Origin: Candidatus Methylumidiphilus alinenensis
GTDB taxonomy: Bacteria; Pseudomonadota; Gammaproteobacteria; Methylococcales; Methylococcaceae
Assembly (NCBI GenBank): GCA_003242955.1
Contig: QJPH01000589.1
Coordinates: forward strand, 1 to 35,640
Direction of reading: 5' to 3'
Length of the DNA stretch: 35,640 bases
A model generated the notes under the pieces. That model saw only the letters and a program-made list of their open reading frames with translations, was not told where the DNA came from and did not search any database. Shown piece by piece: positions 15,235 through 25,103 of this stretch. The position numbers were made by a program, and so were the translations under genes. Position 1 is the first letter of the stretch. Every line of letters begins with the position of its first letter.

Positions 15235-18165
15235 CTAGAGAGTTATTTTGAACCTTTCCGCAATGATTGCGACCGCTTTTTCCGCTCCCCGGAAATCGAA
15301 TTCGTCCAGCCTTTCCTGCACAGCAGCCAAAGATAGGGTGGGCAGATGCACACTCAATTCCGCCAGCAGAGGCTCGGCACAAAATGGACTGTTTTCAGAA
15401 AGGCATTCTAGCACAGCTTGCAAAAGCTGTTTGATGACTGTTAAATCAGCAGTTGCGCAGGATGCCGACATAGACAAGTAAACAGGGGCAGCGGCAGGAG
15501 GGGACAGTTCCGACTCTGTCATGTAGCCGTTTATTTCAGCCAAACTTCTGGCAAATGCCAAGCTCAAAGCGTTCGTCAAACATTCTAACGTGGTCTGCGC
15601 AGTATCATTCCGAGCCAAAGCGCTATCTAGTTCCAAGATGACTGAGGCGAGTTCCATAAGCCCCAAAGTACCCACAACCCCTTTAAGTTTATGAGTTTGT
15701 TTGGCAGCTTCACGAATTTCGCCCGAGGCGATCTTAGCGGCTATGTCTTCGGCATAGTGGGCATAATTCTGTGCGAAGCGGACCAAGAATTTCTGATAAA
15801 TTTTCAGCTTGGGTAAATGGCGCAGCCCCTCTTCGACATCTAATACAGCCGGAACCCCTTTCGCTTCGCTCTTTCCCCCGTGGCGGGAAGGTGTTGAGTC
15901 AACAGCATTGTGTTCGGGGAAAGAACTAGGCTGATGGCAATCAAAAGCTTCAACTGCGTTGTACTCTCGCCGAGGAAGCCAATGCAACAATTTACGGTAA
16001 AGGACATTCGTGTCCACCGGTTTGGCGATGTGGTCGTCCATGCCAACCTCCAAGCAGGCGGCGCGATCCTCACTAAAGGCATTGGCGGTCATGGCCAAGA
16101 TTGGCGTGGCCCTATGCACCGGGAGGCGGCGTATCGCTCTGGCGGCTTCCCTACCGTCCATTTCCGGCATTTGCACGTCCATAAGGATTAATGCATAGGG
16201 TGTCTGGGATGCCATTTCCAAAGCTTGCCGCCCATTCTCCGCTAGATCGACAACGAGTCCAGTTTCCTGCAACAGTTCCAACGCCACTTCTTGATTAAGC
16301 GGATTATCCTCGGCCAGTAGGATGCGAATGTCCCGAAACTCGCCAAACATGAAGTTTTGATTGACTTGGGGGATTATTAAGGGGGCTTCAGGCAGGGCAA
16401 AGCCGGAACACTTGCCCAATCGCGCAGTAAACCAAAAGGTGCTGCCCCGCCCCGGTTCGCTTTGCGCCCCGGCCTCTCCCCCCATCAGTTGGGCCAACTG
16501 GCGGTTGATGACCAGCCCCAAGCCAGTTCCACCGTATTTGCGCGTGGTGGAATCGTCGGCTTGCCTGAACGCGTTGAAAAGCTGCTCCAATTGCTCGGAT
16601 GGGATGCCAATACCCGTATCCTTCACCTCAAAGCGGATCAAAAAATCGGTTTCGCTTTCTTCTACGATTTCGGCGTTTAATCTGACGCTACCGTGCTCCG
16701 TAAACTTGATGGCATTGGCAACGTAGTTGACGAGAGCTTGGCGCAGACGGGTGGCATCCCCGCACAACAAGGCCGGCAAGCCATCGGTGTCGAAATGTAA
16801 CGCCAATCCTTTGTCCTGCGCTTTTTCACTAAGCAGTGACAAAACCTGTTCAAACAGCACGGCAGGATGAAAATCGGCCTTTTCTAGGGTCAGCTTGCCG
16901 GCCTCGATCTTGGAGAGGTCGAGGATATTGTTGATGATATCCAGCAAATGGCGGCTAGCCTCTTGTATTTTTGCGATGCGCCCGCGCTGGCCCGGTTCAG
17001 TGAGACTGCGGCCAAGCAATTGGGCCAGCCCTAAAATAGCATTCATAGGAGTGCGTATCTCATGGCTCATATTGGCCAAGAAAGCACTTTTGGCGCGGTT
17101 GGCGGTTTCGGCATCTTCTGCGCGCTGCGCCAACTCGGCATTCAAACGTGCGATTTCCGCAGCACGTTCTGCCAAAATACGGTTGGCCTCCTGAAGTTGG
17201 CCGGTGCGCTGGTCAACCAGTTCTTCCAAGTTTCGGCGGTAACGGTCCAGTTCCTCCTCGTTGCGCTTGCGCTCGGTGATGACATCAAACACTGCGACAA
17301 AATGCCCGGGTGCCAAGCCATAAACTGACAGCGAAAACCACATATCCAAGGCACTGACGTAAAACTCGAACTTTTCCGGTGGCCCTCCAGCCGCCACCCG
17401 GCCATAGATGGAAAATAACTCCGGGTCCTTTTCGCGTATTCCTGGGATGACTTCGCTGACATTTTTACCAATCACATCATGCAAGCCTGTCAGTTGCCCG
17501 AAAGCGGCGTTGACATCAAGATAAGTGATGTCGCAAGCTTGGCCGTCGCGATAAATCATCCGGCACACAGCGAGACCCTCCAACATATTGTCGAATAGGG
17601 ATTTATAGCGCGCCTCGCTGGTCCGAACCGCCTCGTCCGCCTGCAAGCGCTCGGTGATGTCCTGTATCGTCGCGACACGATACAATAACTTGCCTTCGGT
17701 TGAGCGCACGCCGACCAAGTCGATCTGCACGTTGAAATCAGACCCGTCCTTGCGCCGCATAATAGACTGGAAGCGCGACTGGCCGAAGGTATCCGCTTGG
17801 TGCATATAGCCTGGCAAATACTCATGTTCCGAAGGTGCATAAACGGATTTAATGGGTAATCCGGGGATTTCTTCAATCGCATAGCCAAACAAATCGGCAA
17901 AAGCGGGGTTGCAAACCACGATGGTGTTGGTGGCTGGATTGCCGATGGCAATGCCATGGGCACAATAGCGAAAGGCATCCGCCCATTGCTGAAGCTCGGC
18001 GGCAGCGTTTTTATTGCTGGTAATATCAATGAACACGGCATCCGTCATACTGGCTAGGGCCGCTTCGAGTTTAGTGCGGCTCTCCAGCATTTCCTCCTCT
18101 GCCTGCTTGAGGCCGTTGCAGTCTAGCTCCGTACCATTAAGATTAGCAGCCGGTGATTTGACCAC
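15235..18165 (-). CDS. Hybrid sensor histidine kinase (PAS-PAS-HisKA-HATPase-REC-Hpt)
   Basis: This 976-residue kinase has no obvious membrane segment, so it probably senses cytosolic signals through two PAS domains (about 55-175 and 185-297). A coiled coil (300-355) leads to HisKA with His368 in [19 protein letters not shown]. The ATPase has an N box around [12 protein letters not shown] (477-488), a G1 box KDTGIGIP and a G2 box GGTGLGL. The receiver has Asp663 in [11 protein letters not shown], and a C-terminal Hpt domain carries His825 in QTHKLKG. The chain His-Asp-His-Asp would end at the receiver of the HD-GYP protein encoded next. Translation starts at a GTG with AGAGG just upstream. 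Confidence 0.93.
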   Translation of the reverse strand: MVKSPAANLNGTELDCNGLKQAEEEMLESRTKLEAALASMTDAVFIDITSNKNAAAELQQWADAFRYCAHGIAIGNPATNTIVVCNPAFADLFGYAIEEIPGLPIKSVYAPSEHEYLPGYMHQADTFGQSRFQSIMRRKDGSDFNVQIDLVGVRSTEGKLLYRVATIQDITERLQADEAVRTSEARYKSLFDNMLEGLAVCRMIYRDGQACDITYLDVNAAFGQLTGLHDVIGKNVSEVIPGIREKDPELFSIYGRVAAGGPPEKFEFYVSALDMWFSLSVYGLAPGHFVAVFDVITERKRNEEELDRYRRNLEELVDQRTGQLQEANRILAERAAEIARLNAELAQRAEDAETANRAKSAFLANMSHEIRTPMNAILGLAQLLGRSLTEPGQRGRIAKIQEASRHLLDIINNILDLSKIEAGKLTLEKADFHPAVLFEQVLSLLSEKAQDKGLALHFDTDGLPALLCGDATRLRQALVNYVANAIKFTEHGSVRLNAEIVEESETDFLIRFEVKDTGIGIPSEQLEQLFNAFRQADDSTTRKYGGTGLGLVINRQLAQLMGGEAGAQSEPGRGSTFWFTARLGKCSGFALPEAPLIIPQVNQNFMFGEFRDIRILLAEDNPLNQEVALELLQETGLVVDLAENGRQALEMASQTPYALILMDVQMPEMDGREAARAIRRLPVHRATPILAMTANAFSEDRAACLEVGMDDHIAKPVDTNVLYRKLLHWLPRREYNAVEAFDCHQPSSFPEHNAVDSTPSRHGGKSEAKGVPAVLDVEEGLRHLPKLKIYQKFLVRFAQNYAHYAEDIAAKIASGEIREAAKQTHKLKGVVGTLGLMELASVILELDSALARNDTAQTTLECLTNALSLAFARSLAEINGYMTESELSPPAAAPVYLSMSASCATADLTVIKQLLQAVLECLSENSPFCAEPLLAELSVHLPTLSLAAVQERLDEFDFRGAEKAVAIIAERFKITL

Positions 18166-18329
18166 AAGTACCTCTGAGGAAGTTAGTTGCCATTTTTATA
18201 GTGCAGTTTTATATCAAAAAAATAATATTTTAATTATATGAATACCTGTTAGTTATTTCCAATAAACATTGTCGACCGAACCTCGGGTGCGGTTAAAATG
18301 CTACCCACGAACCTGAAGTTACGCCGGGC

Positions 18330-18379
18330 GTGCAAGGCTTGCCTTGCCTGTAGATGCCCTAGCAAGGCAAGCCTTGCAC
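18330..18379. repeat. Palindromic repeat GTGCAAG...CTTGCAC, copy 2
   Basis: Perfect 18-nt arms GTGCAAGGCTTGCCTTGC (18330-18347) and their complement (18362-18379) flank a 14-nt loop. The loop is the reverse complement of the loop type at 6621-6671, so the two copies are inverted relative to each other. It lies in the 296-bp gap between the kinase and the first GTPase, in which I see nothing else definite. Confidence 0.75.
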
Positions 18380-18461
18380 TCCTGCATCACTTTAAGCACC
18401 CCCAAACCTCCAGCAATTCTCCCGGCAATTCTCCCCTAACCATCGTCTCTGCAACGCCATC

Positions 18462-20246
18462 GTGTACAATATGGGCTTTGCTTTCCTCGCCACACCCGTG
18501 AATCAAATCGCTTCCCTTCCTGCTTGCGTTACTTTAATCCGCCAGCGTCACGAATGTGTGCTGAACGCCTCAGGCTTTGGACCAGAAACCCGCAGGCTGG
18601 AGGAAAATCTCATCTCCCTGCGTTTGGCCGAAGCGTTTCTCGAAAAGGACGGACTCAACCGGCAAATGCCAGGGCATCCGTTGCAAATTGCAGTGATCGG
18701 CCCGACCCAGTCGGGCAAGAGTTCGCTGGTCAACCTCTTGCTAGGTGAAGACAGGGCGCAGGTCAGTCCATTGGCGGGCTATACGATACATCCGCAAGGG
18801 TTTCCAGTGAATACGTCCGAGCCTTCCTGGGATTGGCTGGACCACTATTTTTGCGATTACCAGCGCTGCCCCATCGACGATCTGCCTGAAGGGCGTTATG
18901 GCTTCTTCGCCTTGGATTCACCCATTGCCCGTCCCTGTCTCCCCGCCATCATTTGGGATACTCCGGATTTCGATTCGGTGGATGCGGCGGAATACCGCAC
19001 TGCTGTATTACGGACGGCGGCATTGGCCGATGTGATCCTGTTGGTGGTCAGTAAGGACAAATACGCCGACCAGTCGGTGTGGGATGTGATGGGCTTATTG
19101 GAACCTCTGGGGCAACCGACGGTGGCCTGCCTGAACAAGTTAAACGCCGGTTCGCGTGACACGCTAGTCCGTTCCCTGCGCGAGAAGTGGCGGGCAGCGC
19201 GAAGGGACCAGCCGTGCCGGACGATGGTTTTGCCTTGGCTAGAAGATCACCATGGCAAGTTCTCCGAGGAAGAAGGCAGTAAGTTGTTGGAAATCTTAGC
19301 CGAGGCATCGGCCACGGTTGACCGGCTAAACTCGGGGGAACGGGTACGTGAACTGATAAAGGCCCACTGGCAAGATTGGCTAGCCCCCATCCGGCAGGAG
19401 TTGTCGGCAAGGTCGGAGTGGGAAGATTTGGTGGAGTCCGCCATGAGAGAAGCCTTGTCAATTTATCGGCGCGATTTTCTTGACCACCCCCATCACTACG
19501 AGACTTTCCAGCGAGCCCTGGCCGAATTGCTAACTTTGTTGGAAATTCCCGGTTTGGCCGGCGGCATGGTCGCCGCCCGAAAGCTGCTAACTTGGCCGAT
19601 ACGGCAGATACTCCGTTTGGGGAGAAGTTTCCGTAGCACCGAAAATCTTGGCTTGGAAACGATGGTGCTGAATCGCACACTGGAGCATTTGTTTATCCAT
19701 CTGGGGCATTCGCTGTTGGAACGCGGCGGGATGGGTGGGGAGATGGCAGGCTATTGGCGGGAGCTTGGGACACTGCTTAGGGAAGAGCGAAAAAAGGGCG
19801 AGGCCGATCGCGCTGCCGCGCTGGCCCGCCATGTGGAGGATTTTTGGCCGGAAATCGAGCGCACCGCCCACCAACTTCATGACAAACTGCGCGAACAGCC
19901 CGCCGTACTCAACGGACTGCGCGCCACCCGGGCCACCGCCGATGCCGCCGCCTTGGGCCTAGCCTTGCACACCGGGGGCATTGGCGTGCAGGATTTCATC
20001 ATCGCACCGGCTATCCTGTCCGTCACCAGTTTGCTGGCGGAAAGTGCCTTGGGCCATTTTCTGCACCGGGCGGAGGCGGAACTGAAAGAACGCCAATTCC
20101 GTGAAACCAAAAAGCTATTTGAAGAGGTGTTGGCTCCGGTGTTGATGAACCTGCCGGATAGGATGGACAATGATGTCCGGTTCAATATTCCGGTGCAGAT
20201 GGTGAGCAGTGTTGAGGATACAGTGTTTTCATGCTTAACTAATTAA
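18462..20246 (+). CDS. Large P-loop GTPase, dynamin/Era-like, function unknown
   Basis: This 594-residue protein has a G domain followed by a long helical region. G1 is IGPTQSGKSSL at residues 79-89. G3 is DTPDFDS at 166-172, which lacks the usual DxxG glycine. G4 is CLNKLN at 223-228, with Asn in place of the specificity-determining Asp, so guanine selectivity is uncertain. The C-terminal third contains a Gly/Ala-rich hydrophobic stretch (LGLALHTGGIGVQDFIIAPA) that may associate with membrane, as in bacterial dynamin-like proteins. The frame opens at a GTG; an ATG at 18471 and a GTG at 18498 are alternatives and none has a good ribosome binding site. It converges with the DUF697 GTPase gene. 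Confidence 0.75.
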   Translation: MYNMGFAFLATPVNQIASLPACVTLIRQRHECVLNASGFGPETRRLEENLISLRLAEAFLEKDGLNRQMPGHPLQIAVIGPTQSGKSSLVNLLLGEDRAQVSPLAGYTIHPQGFPVNTSEPSWDWLDHYFCDYQRCPIDDLPEGRYGFFALDSPIARPCLPAIIWDTPDFDSVDAAEYRTAVLRTAALADVILLVVSKDKYADQSVWDVMGLLEPLGQPTVACLNKLNAGSRDTLVRSLREKWRAARRDQPCRTMVLPWLEDHHGKFSEEEGSKLLEILAEASATVDRLNSGERVRELIKAHWQDWLAPIRQELSARSEWEDLVESAMREALSIYRRDFLDHPHHYETFQRALAELLTLLEIPGLAGGMVAARKLLTWPIRQILRLGRSFRSTENLGLETMVLNRTLEHLFIHLGHSLLERGGMGGEMAGYWRELGTLLREERKKGEADRAAALARHVEDFWPEIERTAHQLHDKLREQPAVLNGLRATRATADAAALGLALHTGGIGVQDFIIAPAILSVTSLLAESALGHFLHRAEAELKERQFRETKKLFEEVLAPVLMNLPDRMDNDVRFNIPVQMVSSVEDTVFSCLTN

Positions 20247-20309
20247 AATACTGGATAGATTTCAAGCATATCATTGATTTTACAAATGAACCTGAAAAAC
20301 CCAAAATAT

Positions 20310-20342
20310 ATCTAGTTACTATTAGATGTTGAAAACGCTGTA
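20310..20342 (+). repeat. MITE family B half copy providing the end of a GTPase gene
   Basis: The sequence TCTAGTTACTATTAGATG, then TTGAAAACGCTGTA, matches the right half of B1 and B2 (ending 2186 and 4607). Its left end is missing. On the minus strand it encodes the last ten residues and the TAG stop of the adjacent GTPase. Confidence 0.7.
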
Positions 20343-21430
20343 TGCCTCATTGCGTTACTCAAGCGTTCTTTGAACTCACGCACGACCTCCTCTGACGATG
20401 GGGGTTCACCGCCAGAATTGGCAAACAAAGCCACAAGCGTTGCAATGTATAACTCACCCAATGTGGTTGTAATAGTGGCGGCGGTCGATGCTGAAATAAC
20501 CCCACCGGCTAAAGTGCCTACACCTGGAAAAAACTTAAATATATTTGACACAATTGTTCTGCCAACAAAAGTGGCACCGGTGGCTCCAGTCGCTGCAGCC
20601 GTAAGCGTACTAAGGAATGCAGTGGAAAGCTCAAGCCCGAAGGTAGCCGATATGCTGGCAAACATTGAAATCTGAATCGGAGCCAAAATTACTGCATCAG
20701 AAAATGGAATAGGCGATGCGCCTGCCGCCGCCGCCGCTGTTGCCGCTCCAACAACGACCCTGCGCGCTACATTTTTTTTCTGTTGGACCGATGCTTTCTG
20801 TGCCGCCGCAAAAGCGCGCCGAAAGGAGTCTGGAATGACCTCCGCCGTCAGTTCCACTAGTTCTATCAAGCCCATCGAAGGAAGAATATAACCTTCGTCT
20901 AATGTCTCAGTGATGGCACGAACACGGACAACGTTTCTTGTTTCAGGGAGAAGGCGTTGAACTTCTGCCCTGAAGCCTTGATCGGCGCGTGACTTTGTGA
21001 TGACCCCAATGACTGGCATATGTTTTGACAATGTTTTATGCAGTTCAATTTCCGCATCTTCAACACGCCTTCCATCTTCATGAATGCACAGCCATGCAAC
21101 GTGGATATGCTGATTATGGTCTGTTTCATGTGAAAGTGAGATTACAAGGCGTTCCAGTTCCGTAATAGTTTGCTTGAAGGCATCCATTTCCAAACCTCTC
21201 GTATCCCATATCGCCAGGGGAATCCCTTCTTTGGTTATTTTACGTGTCGTTTGAGTGACCGGCCGGCCCTGACCTGTCTCAGCGAGCTTCCCTTGAAATA
21301 TCTCATTTATCAATGTGCTTTTACCAACGCCTGTACGACCGGCAATCAGGACATTAACCTGTCCGCGTTCCCGTATGGCTTCTTCCAATAATTTCTTGGT
21401 CAACCCTGCAATATCTTCTGGGTTTGTCAT
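20312..21430 (-). CDS. GTPase with C-terminal DUF697 region
   Basis: The 372-residue protein has a TRAFAC G domain: G1 AGRTGVGKSTL (30-40), G3 WDTRG (75-79) and a G4-like ITKSRAD (144-150). It is followed by a DUF697-type segment with VVVGAATAAAAAGASPIPFS and two or three hydrophobic helices (about 235-325). Proteins of this kind are thought to sit at the inner membrane, but their role is not established. I chose the ATG at 21430, which has GGGG a few bases upstream; an earlier in-frame ATG at 21442 lacks a site. The last ten residues, HTAFSTSNSN, come from a family-B MITE end, so the original C terminus was cut or extended. The element at 21511-21726 lies just upstream. Confidence 0.85.
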   Translation of the reverse strand: MTNPEDIAGLTKKLLEEAIRERGQVNVLIAGRTGVGKSTLINEIFQGKLAETGQGRPVTQTTRKITKEGIPLAIWDTRGLEMDAFKQTITELERLVISLSHETDHNQHIHVAWLCIHEDGRRVEDAEIELHKTLSKHMPVIGVITKSRADQGFRAEVQRLLPETRNVVRVRAITETLDEGYILPSMGLIELVELTAEVIPDSFRRAFAAAQKASVQQKKNVARRVVVGAATAAAAAGASPIPFSDAVILAPIQISMFASISATFGLELSTAFLSTLTAAATGATGATFVGRTIVSNIFKFFPGVGTLAGGVISASTAATITTTLGELYIATLVALFANSGGEPPSSEEVVREFKERLSNAMRHTAFSTSNSN

Positions 21431-21510
21431 CTGATACCCCATAAAAAATAAAATGTTAGTGGATTGCAGGTCAATCATCAACAATGACGGTGTTTTGGTC
21501 AGATGAGTAT

Positions 21511-21726
21511 CTGATGTTACGCACGTTGGTGGGCAAAAATTCCCACTAGGCGTAAACCGTGGGACAAGGATACTCCGAATACATCCGGCGTCCAAGCTAC
21601 TTGGAGTTTGTCGAAGGGGATGGCAAGCTTTAGTTTATGGCGGACCTTGTAGATTCTGCTTTGCTCTTTGATGACAAAGGCGCAATAGCCACATGCTGAT
21701 TGCACATTACCGGTGCGTAACATCAG
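21511..21726 (-). mobile_element. CTGATGTTACGC-ended element F2 with 7-bp target duplication
   Basis: This 216-bp element has ends CTGATGTTACGCAC and GTGCGTAACATCAG. It is flanked by a perfect 7-bp duplication, TGAGTAT (21504-21510 and 21727-21733). On the minus strand an open frame of 68 codons starts at the ATG inside one end (MLRTGNVQSACGYC) and stops at the TAA inside the other. I do not recognise the peptide and see no ribosome binding site. The duplication shows that the element moved as a unit. Confidence 0.8.
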
Positions 21727-21736
21727 TGAGTATCAT

Positions 21737-22555
21737 TCACCGCTGCACCACCCCCTCCACACTGAGTAAAATGACTTCAATTTCCTCGGTGATTTCTTCT
21801 TGCCGCAACGTCCGGGATTTTCGCGCCAAATCTTCATTTTTTTCTTCTAAGCGCTGGATAGCGCCTTCAAGGTGCTGGATGCGGCGCTGATTTTCAGACA
21901 TCAGGGAGGTGTAGAAAATTTCATGCAGAGCGGCAAAAAGATAATGGTGCACTAGTTCGGCGAAGAATTGCCCCGGCTCAAGATTAAGCAAATGAGGATG
22001 CCGGGGACTGGAAACAGGTTTTTGGGTAAAGGGCGGCAGCAGAGGTTTGCGTACAACACCCTCCACGCCGCTACGGTGGTGAAGCACGGTCAAACCTTGG
22101 CAATCTTGGGCATCCTGCAGGTGTCTAATGGCAGGAACCAGCCGGTTGAGGGTTCTAGGCACATCTTCTCCAACTGTGGGACCGTCGAATAGACCGGCTA
22201 CGGCGGGATGCTTTTCCAGGCGTGAGCAAAGTTTCCCGCCTACCCCCAAAATAGGAGAACCACTACCATCCAGCGCCTGAAGCAATTCTTCATTAAAATC
22301 ACCGCAGAACCCTCTTTCAGCCCCAATGACCAATAGCGCATGTTTAGCGGGAGGAGTAAAAAAGGCTAGTTGTGGATGGAATAGCAGAAAATCCTCCGCA
22401 GCAGCTTCGATCATTAGCACCGATTCGCCCTGTATATCAAGGTAGCGGGAAAGTTTACGGGTTTCCATCAGCGCAAGGTTTTTCATCGAGCGCATGATTT
22501 CACCGATTTCCCCAAGCTTGCGCAGACGCTGTTCCAATTCGTGGCGGCGGCTCAT
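21737..22555 (-). CDS. atpG: F1F0 ATPase gamma subunit, alternative (N-ATPase) type
   Basis: The gamma subunit is the rotating shaft of F1. The N-terminal helix (LRKLGEIGEIMRSMKNLALM) and the GAERGFCGDFNEELLQAL strand-helix of the Rossmann-like domain are conserved. The C-terminal helix reads LMSENQRRIQHLEGAIQRLE and ends in a short tail. At 272 residues it is slightly shorter than housekeeping gamma (about 287) and divergent, as in the second, Na+-type ATPase operons of proteobacteria. It is the last gene of the remnant atpF-atpA-atpG cluster, and two repeat elements separate it from atpA. F2 lies 11 bp past its stop. Confidence 0.85.
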   Translation of the reverse strand: MSRRHELEQRLRKLGEIGEIMRSMKNLALMETRKLSRYLDIQGESVLMIEAAAEDFLLFHPQLAFFTPPAKHALLVIGAERGFCGDFNEELLQALDGSGSPILGVGGKLCSRLEKHPAVAGLFDGPTVGEDVPRTLNRLVPAIRHLQDAQDCQGLTVLHHRSGVEGVVRKPLLPPFTQKPVSSPRHPHLLNLEPGQFFAELVHHYLFAALHEIFYTSLMSENQRRIQHLEGAIQRLEEKNEDLARKSRTLRQEEITEEIEVILLSVEGVVQR

Positions 22556-22577
22556 GGGTCACCAGCTTTTCTGATTA

Positions 22578-22618
22578 CTGATGTTACGCAACTGTGTAGG
22601 CTTAGTGCTTAACATCAG
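22578..22618. mobile_element. 41-bp minimal element F3 with 7-bp target duplication
   Basis: The ends CTGATGTTACGCAA and GCTTAACATCAG lie only 41 bp apart overall. CTGATTA is duplicated on both sides (22571-22577 and 22619-22625). The target is the end of the D2 element, so F3 inserted into D2. This appears to be little more than two transposon ends that were still mobilised. Confidence 0.75.
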
Positions 22619-22781
22619 CTGATTAGCAAGTTGTCTCAGACAAACTAAAAACACCGTCGTTCCGGCATGGATCGCCGGAACCTAGGCTCCATGGATGGCA
22701 TAGATTGTTGGCTTCCCTGCAATCTGGATTCCGGCGATCCATGCCGGAATGACGGGATAGCTGAGACATCTTCCTAATCAG
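22619..22781 (+). repeat. GATTAGGAAGATG-ended MITE, copy D2
   Basis: This is the second copy of the 1868-2017 element, with longer matching ends: CTGATTAGCAAGTTGTCTCA on the left and the complement of CTGATTAGGAAGATGTCTCA on the right. The interior has the palindrome TTCCGGCATGGATCGCCGGA paired with TCCGGCGATCCATGCCGGAA. It fills most of the 242-bp gap between atpA and atpG. Confidence 0.8.
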
Positions 22782-22797
22782 GTGTTTCATCGTTACG

Positions 22798-24303
22798 TCA
22801 AGTCTTGCCGTGGCTTGATGTTTGCCATGCCTGGATAAATTCCAAGACTGTCCGGCCCCATTCTTCCCGGCCATCTTCCAATTCCAACTCGCATTCAGTG
22901 ATTTGTCGGTAGAGTTGTTCAAGCACTTCACTTATTTTTTCTGGCTCGGTGGTGTCAAACAGCCCGTCATTAAAAGCCACCAGCCAGGCCATTTGATGTT
23001 CGATTCGCAAGGGTGCCAGCCGGTCCTGCTTGAGGATTTCCCGCAGCAGCCGACCACGGCGTAGCGGTGATTCCATCGCGGCATCAAGTTTTGTGCCAAA
23101 ACGGGTAAACACTTCCAATTCCAGAAATTGCAGATAGTCCAGCTTCATCCTGCCCGCTTCGGCCTTGATGGCAGGATGCTGGGCCCGCCCACCGATGCGG
23201 GACACGGAACGGGCAATATCGATGGCCGGACGGAAACCGGCGGCGAACAGATTGGAGTCCAGATAAATCTGCCCGTCGGTGATGGAAATCAAGTTGGTGG
23301 GAATGTAGCTGGCAATGTCGCCCTGTTGAGTCTCGACGATGGGCAGCGCGGTCATGCTCCCTCCGCCATGGGCGGCATTAAGGCAAGTGGAACGCTCCAA
23401 GAGGCCGGCATGGATGGAAAAGATGTCGCCGGGATAGGCTTCGCGGCCTGGTGGACGGCGCAGCAGCAAGGACAACTCACGATAGGTGCGGGCATGGGTG
23501 GACAAGTCGTCATAGACCACCAAGGTGTCGCGCCCACGTTCCATCCAGTATTCGGCGATGGCGCACCCGGCATAGGGGGCGAGGTGTTTCAACCCCGGCA
23601 GGGCACTGGCTTCGGCTACCACGATGCAGGTGTATTCCAGGCTACCATGCTCGCGCAGGAGTTGGATCGTGTTGACTACCGTTGAGCGTTTCTGCCCGAT
23701 CAGCACATAGATACAGGCCACATTTTGACCACGCTGGTTGATGACAGCGTCTATCCCTAAAGCACTACGCCCCAAGCCTTCATCACCGATAATAAGTTGG
23801 CGCTGACCCTTGCCGATGGGAACCAAGGCATCGACGATTTTGATGCCCGTGTAAAGGGGGCGTTGGACGAAATCGCGGGCGATGATGGCTGGCGAGTCGC
23901 CTTCCAAGCGCTGATGTCCATTCGGTGCCAATGGCGGCAGCCCATCCAACGGTAGGCCCAACGGATCGACCACACGCCCAAGCAATCCTTCGCCCACGGG
24001 GATGCTCAACGGCTGCCCGACCCTGCGCACGAGTGTGCCGGAAGTCAAGCGGTCAGTGTCACGCAGCAAAATCGCACCGAGCAGGCCTTGGTTAAGGTCG
24101 AAAACCAAGGCTTGGCTGCCATCGTCCAGCAGCAACACTTCGTCCATGGAGGCCGAAGGAAGGCCGGAAATCCAAGCGATCCCATCCCCCACAGACACCA
24201 CGGCACCCTGCTCGGAAACCCGTAGCTGCAAATGGTAATCGCCTACCCAAGCGGCTTGCCGTTCCAGCAAATTGGGTAAAACACCAAGCTCAATTGGGTT
24301 CAT
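22798..24303 (-). CDS. atpA: F1F0 ATPase alpha subunit, alternative (N-ATPase) type, degenerate P-loop
   Basis: Alpha forms the non-catalytic nucleotide sites of the F1 hexamer. The 501-residue protein aligns over its whole length: beta-barrel domain with [81 protein letters not shown], and the C-terminal helical domain. The Walker A reads GDEGLGRSA where the family has GDRQTGKTA, so the lysine is Arg and the Thr is Ser. That is unusual and may abolish nucleotide binding. I chose the ATG at 24303, which overlaps the end of atpF by 14 nt; a TTG at 24318 is an alternative. A housekeeping alpha should exist elsewhere in the genome. Confidence 0.88.
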   Translation of the reverse strand: MNPIELGVLPNLLERQAAWVGDYHLQLRVSEQGAVVSVGDGIAWISGLPSASMDEVLLLDDGSQALVFDLNQGLLGAILLRDTDRLTSGTLVRRVGQPLSIPVGEGLLGRVVDPLGLPLDGLPPLAPNGHQRLEGDSPAIIARDFVQRPLYTGIKIVDALVPIGKGQRQLIIGDEGLGRSALGIDAVINQRGQNVACIYVLIGQKRSTVVNTIQLLREHGSLEYTCIVVAEASALPGLKHLAPYAGCAIAEYWMERGRDTLVVYDDLSTHARTYRELSLLLRRPPGREAYPGDIFSIHAGLLERSTCLNAAHGGGSMTALPIVETQQGDIASYIPTNLISITDGQIYLDSNLFAAGFRPAIDIARSVSRIGGRAQHPAIKAEAGRMKLDYLQFLELEVFTRFGTKLDAAMESPLRRGRLLREILKQDRLAPLRIEHQMAWLVAFNDGLFDTTEPEKISEVLEQLYRQITECELELEDGREEWGRTVLEFIQAWQTSSHGKT

Positions 24304-25039
24304 GGGCGGACAGTGCAAAGCTTTTCAATTCTTCTTGAAGGTTGGCGAGAAACACCCAAGGGCCAATGGTTATGCGCAACCCTGCCAAAAGCTGCGCATC
24401 CTCGACGAATCGGCAGGTCACAGGCATTTCCAACAAACTGCCTAGTTTTTCTGCGAGCCTTTGCCGGTGTTGTGCGTCAAGCGAATAAGCCGTGGCGACC
24501 TCGGCTTCCTCGGGGGTTTCCTCACAGGCCTGCCGAATGGCACTCACACGTTCCGCAGGCAGCGAGTCCAATTGCCGCATCGCCATTTCAAACAGGCTGG
24601 ATTCCAATTGTGGGCAGGCCAATTCACTCAACAAACGGGCCACGAAACGCGCCCCGATTTCAAGGCTGGCTTCCTGGTATTTGCGCACAGCATCAGCCCT
24701 AAGCTTCTCATCCAACACCATGGCTTTTTCTCGTTCTCGCTTTAACTCCCCACCCAACGTCACCCATTGATGCTCACGCTCCTCGGAGATTTCCTGGCGC
24801 AGTGCCTCACGCGCCGATTCGCGTTCTTCGCTCCATTCTTTCAGCCTGCTTTCATATTGACTTTGCAAGGCCACCGCTTCGCCGCGGATGGCTTGGGCGT
24901 TGGCTAAGGTTTGCTCGATGCCAACCCGGCGCTTGGCAATGGTGTCCAGCACCGGCTGATAGAGAAAACGCTTGAGAATCCACAAAAGTATCAGAAAATT
25001 AAGTATTTCAAGCAGAAAGGTTGACCAGTTAAGCTCCAT
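24290..25039 (-). CDS. atpF: F0 subunit b (b/delta-like fusion) of the alternative ATPase
   Basis: Subunit b is the peripheral stalk that holds F1 to the membrane. The N terminus ([20 protein letters not shown]) is the single membrane anchor, followed by the conserved [14 protein letters not shown] hinge. A long charged coiled coil runs to about residue 130. The length of 249 residues, against about 156 for ordinary b, and a globular C-terminal part ending [19 protein letters not shown], indicate a b subunit with a delta-like domain. That is the form used in N-ATPase operons, which lack a separate atpH. It is the first gene of the remnant, 64 bp past the stop of the GTPase operon and read in the same direction. 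Confidence 0.85.
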   Translation of the reverse strand: MELNWSTFLLEILNFLILLWILKRFLYQPVLDTIAKRRVGIEQTLANAQAIRGEAVALQSQYESRLKEWSEERESAREALRQEISEEREHQWVTLGGELKREREKAMVLDEKLRADAVRKYQEASLEIGARFVARLLSELACPQLESSLFEMAMRQLDSLPAERVSAIRQACEETPEEAEVATAYSLDAQHRQRLAEKLGSLLEMPVTCRFVEDAQLLAGLRITIGPWVFLANLQEELKSFALSAHEPN

Positions 25040-25103
25040 GTTCTTGGCTCCACGCTAGCGATTGATTGAGCATAGCAGAGTTGTCCACGAATGAGGAGCT
25101 TCT

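Noticed and set aside
19048-19680. 210-codon frame opposite the large GTPase gene
   Set aside because: It is antisense to a gene with clear G motifs, and its Pro/Arg/Ser-rich translation is typical of a shadow frame.
23128-23685. 185-codon plus-strand frame opposite atpA
   Set aside because: It is antisense to conserved ATPase alpha motifs and has no domain of its own.
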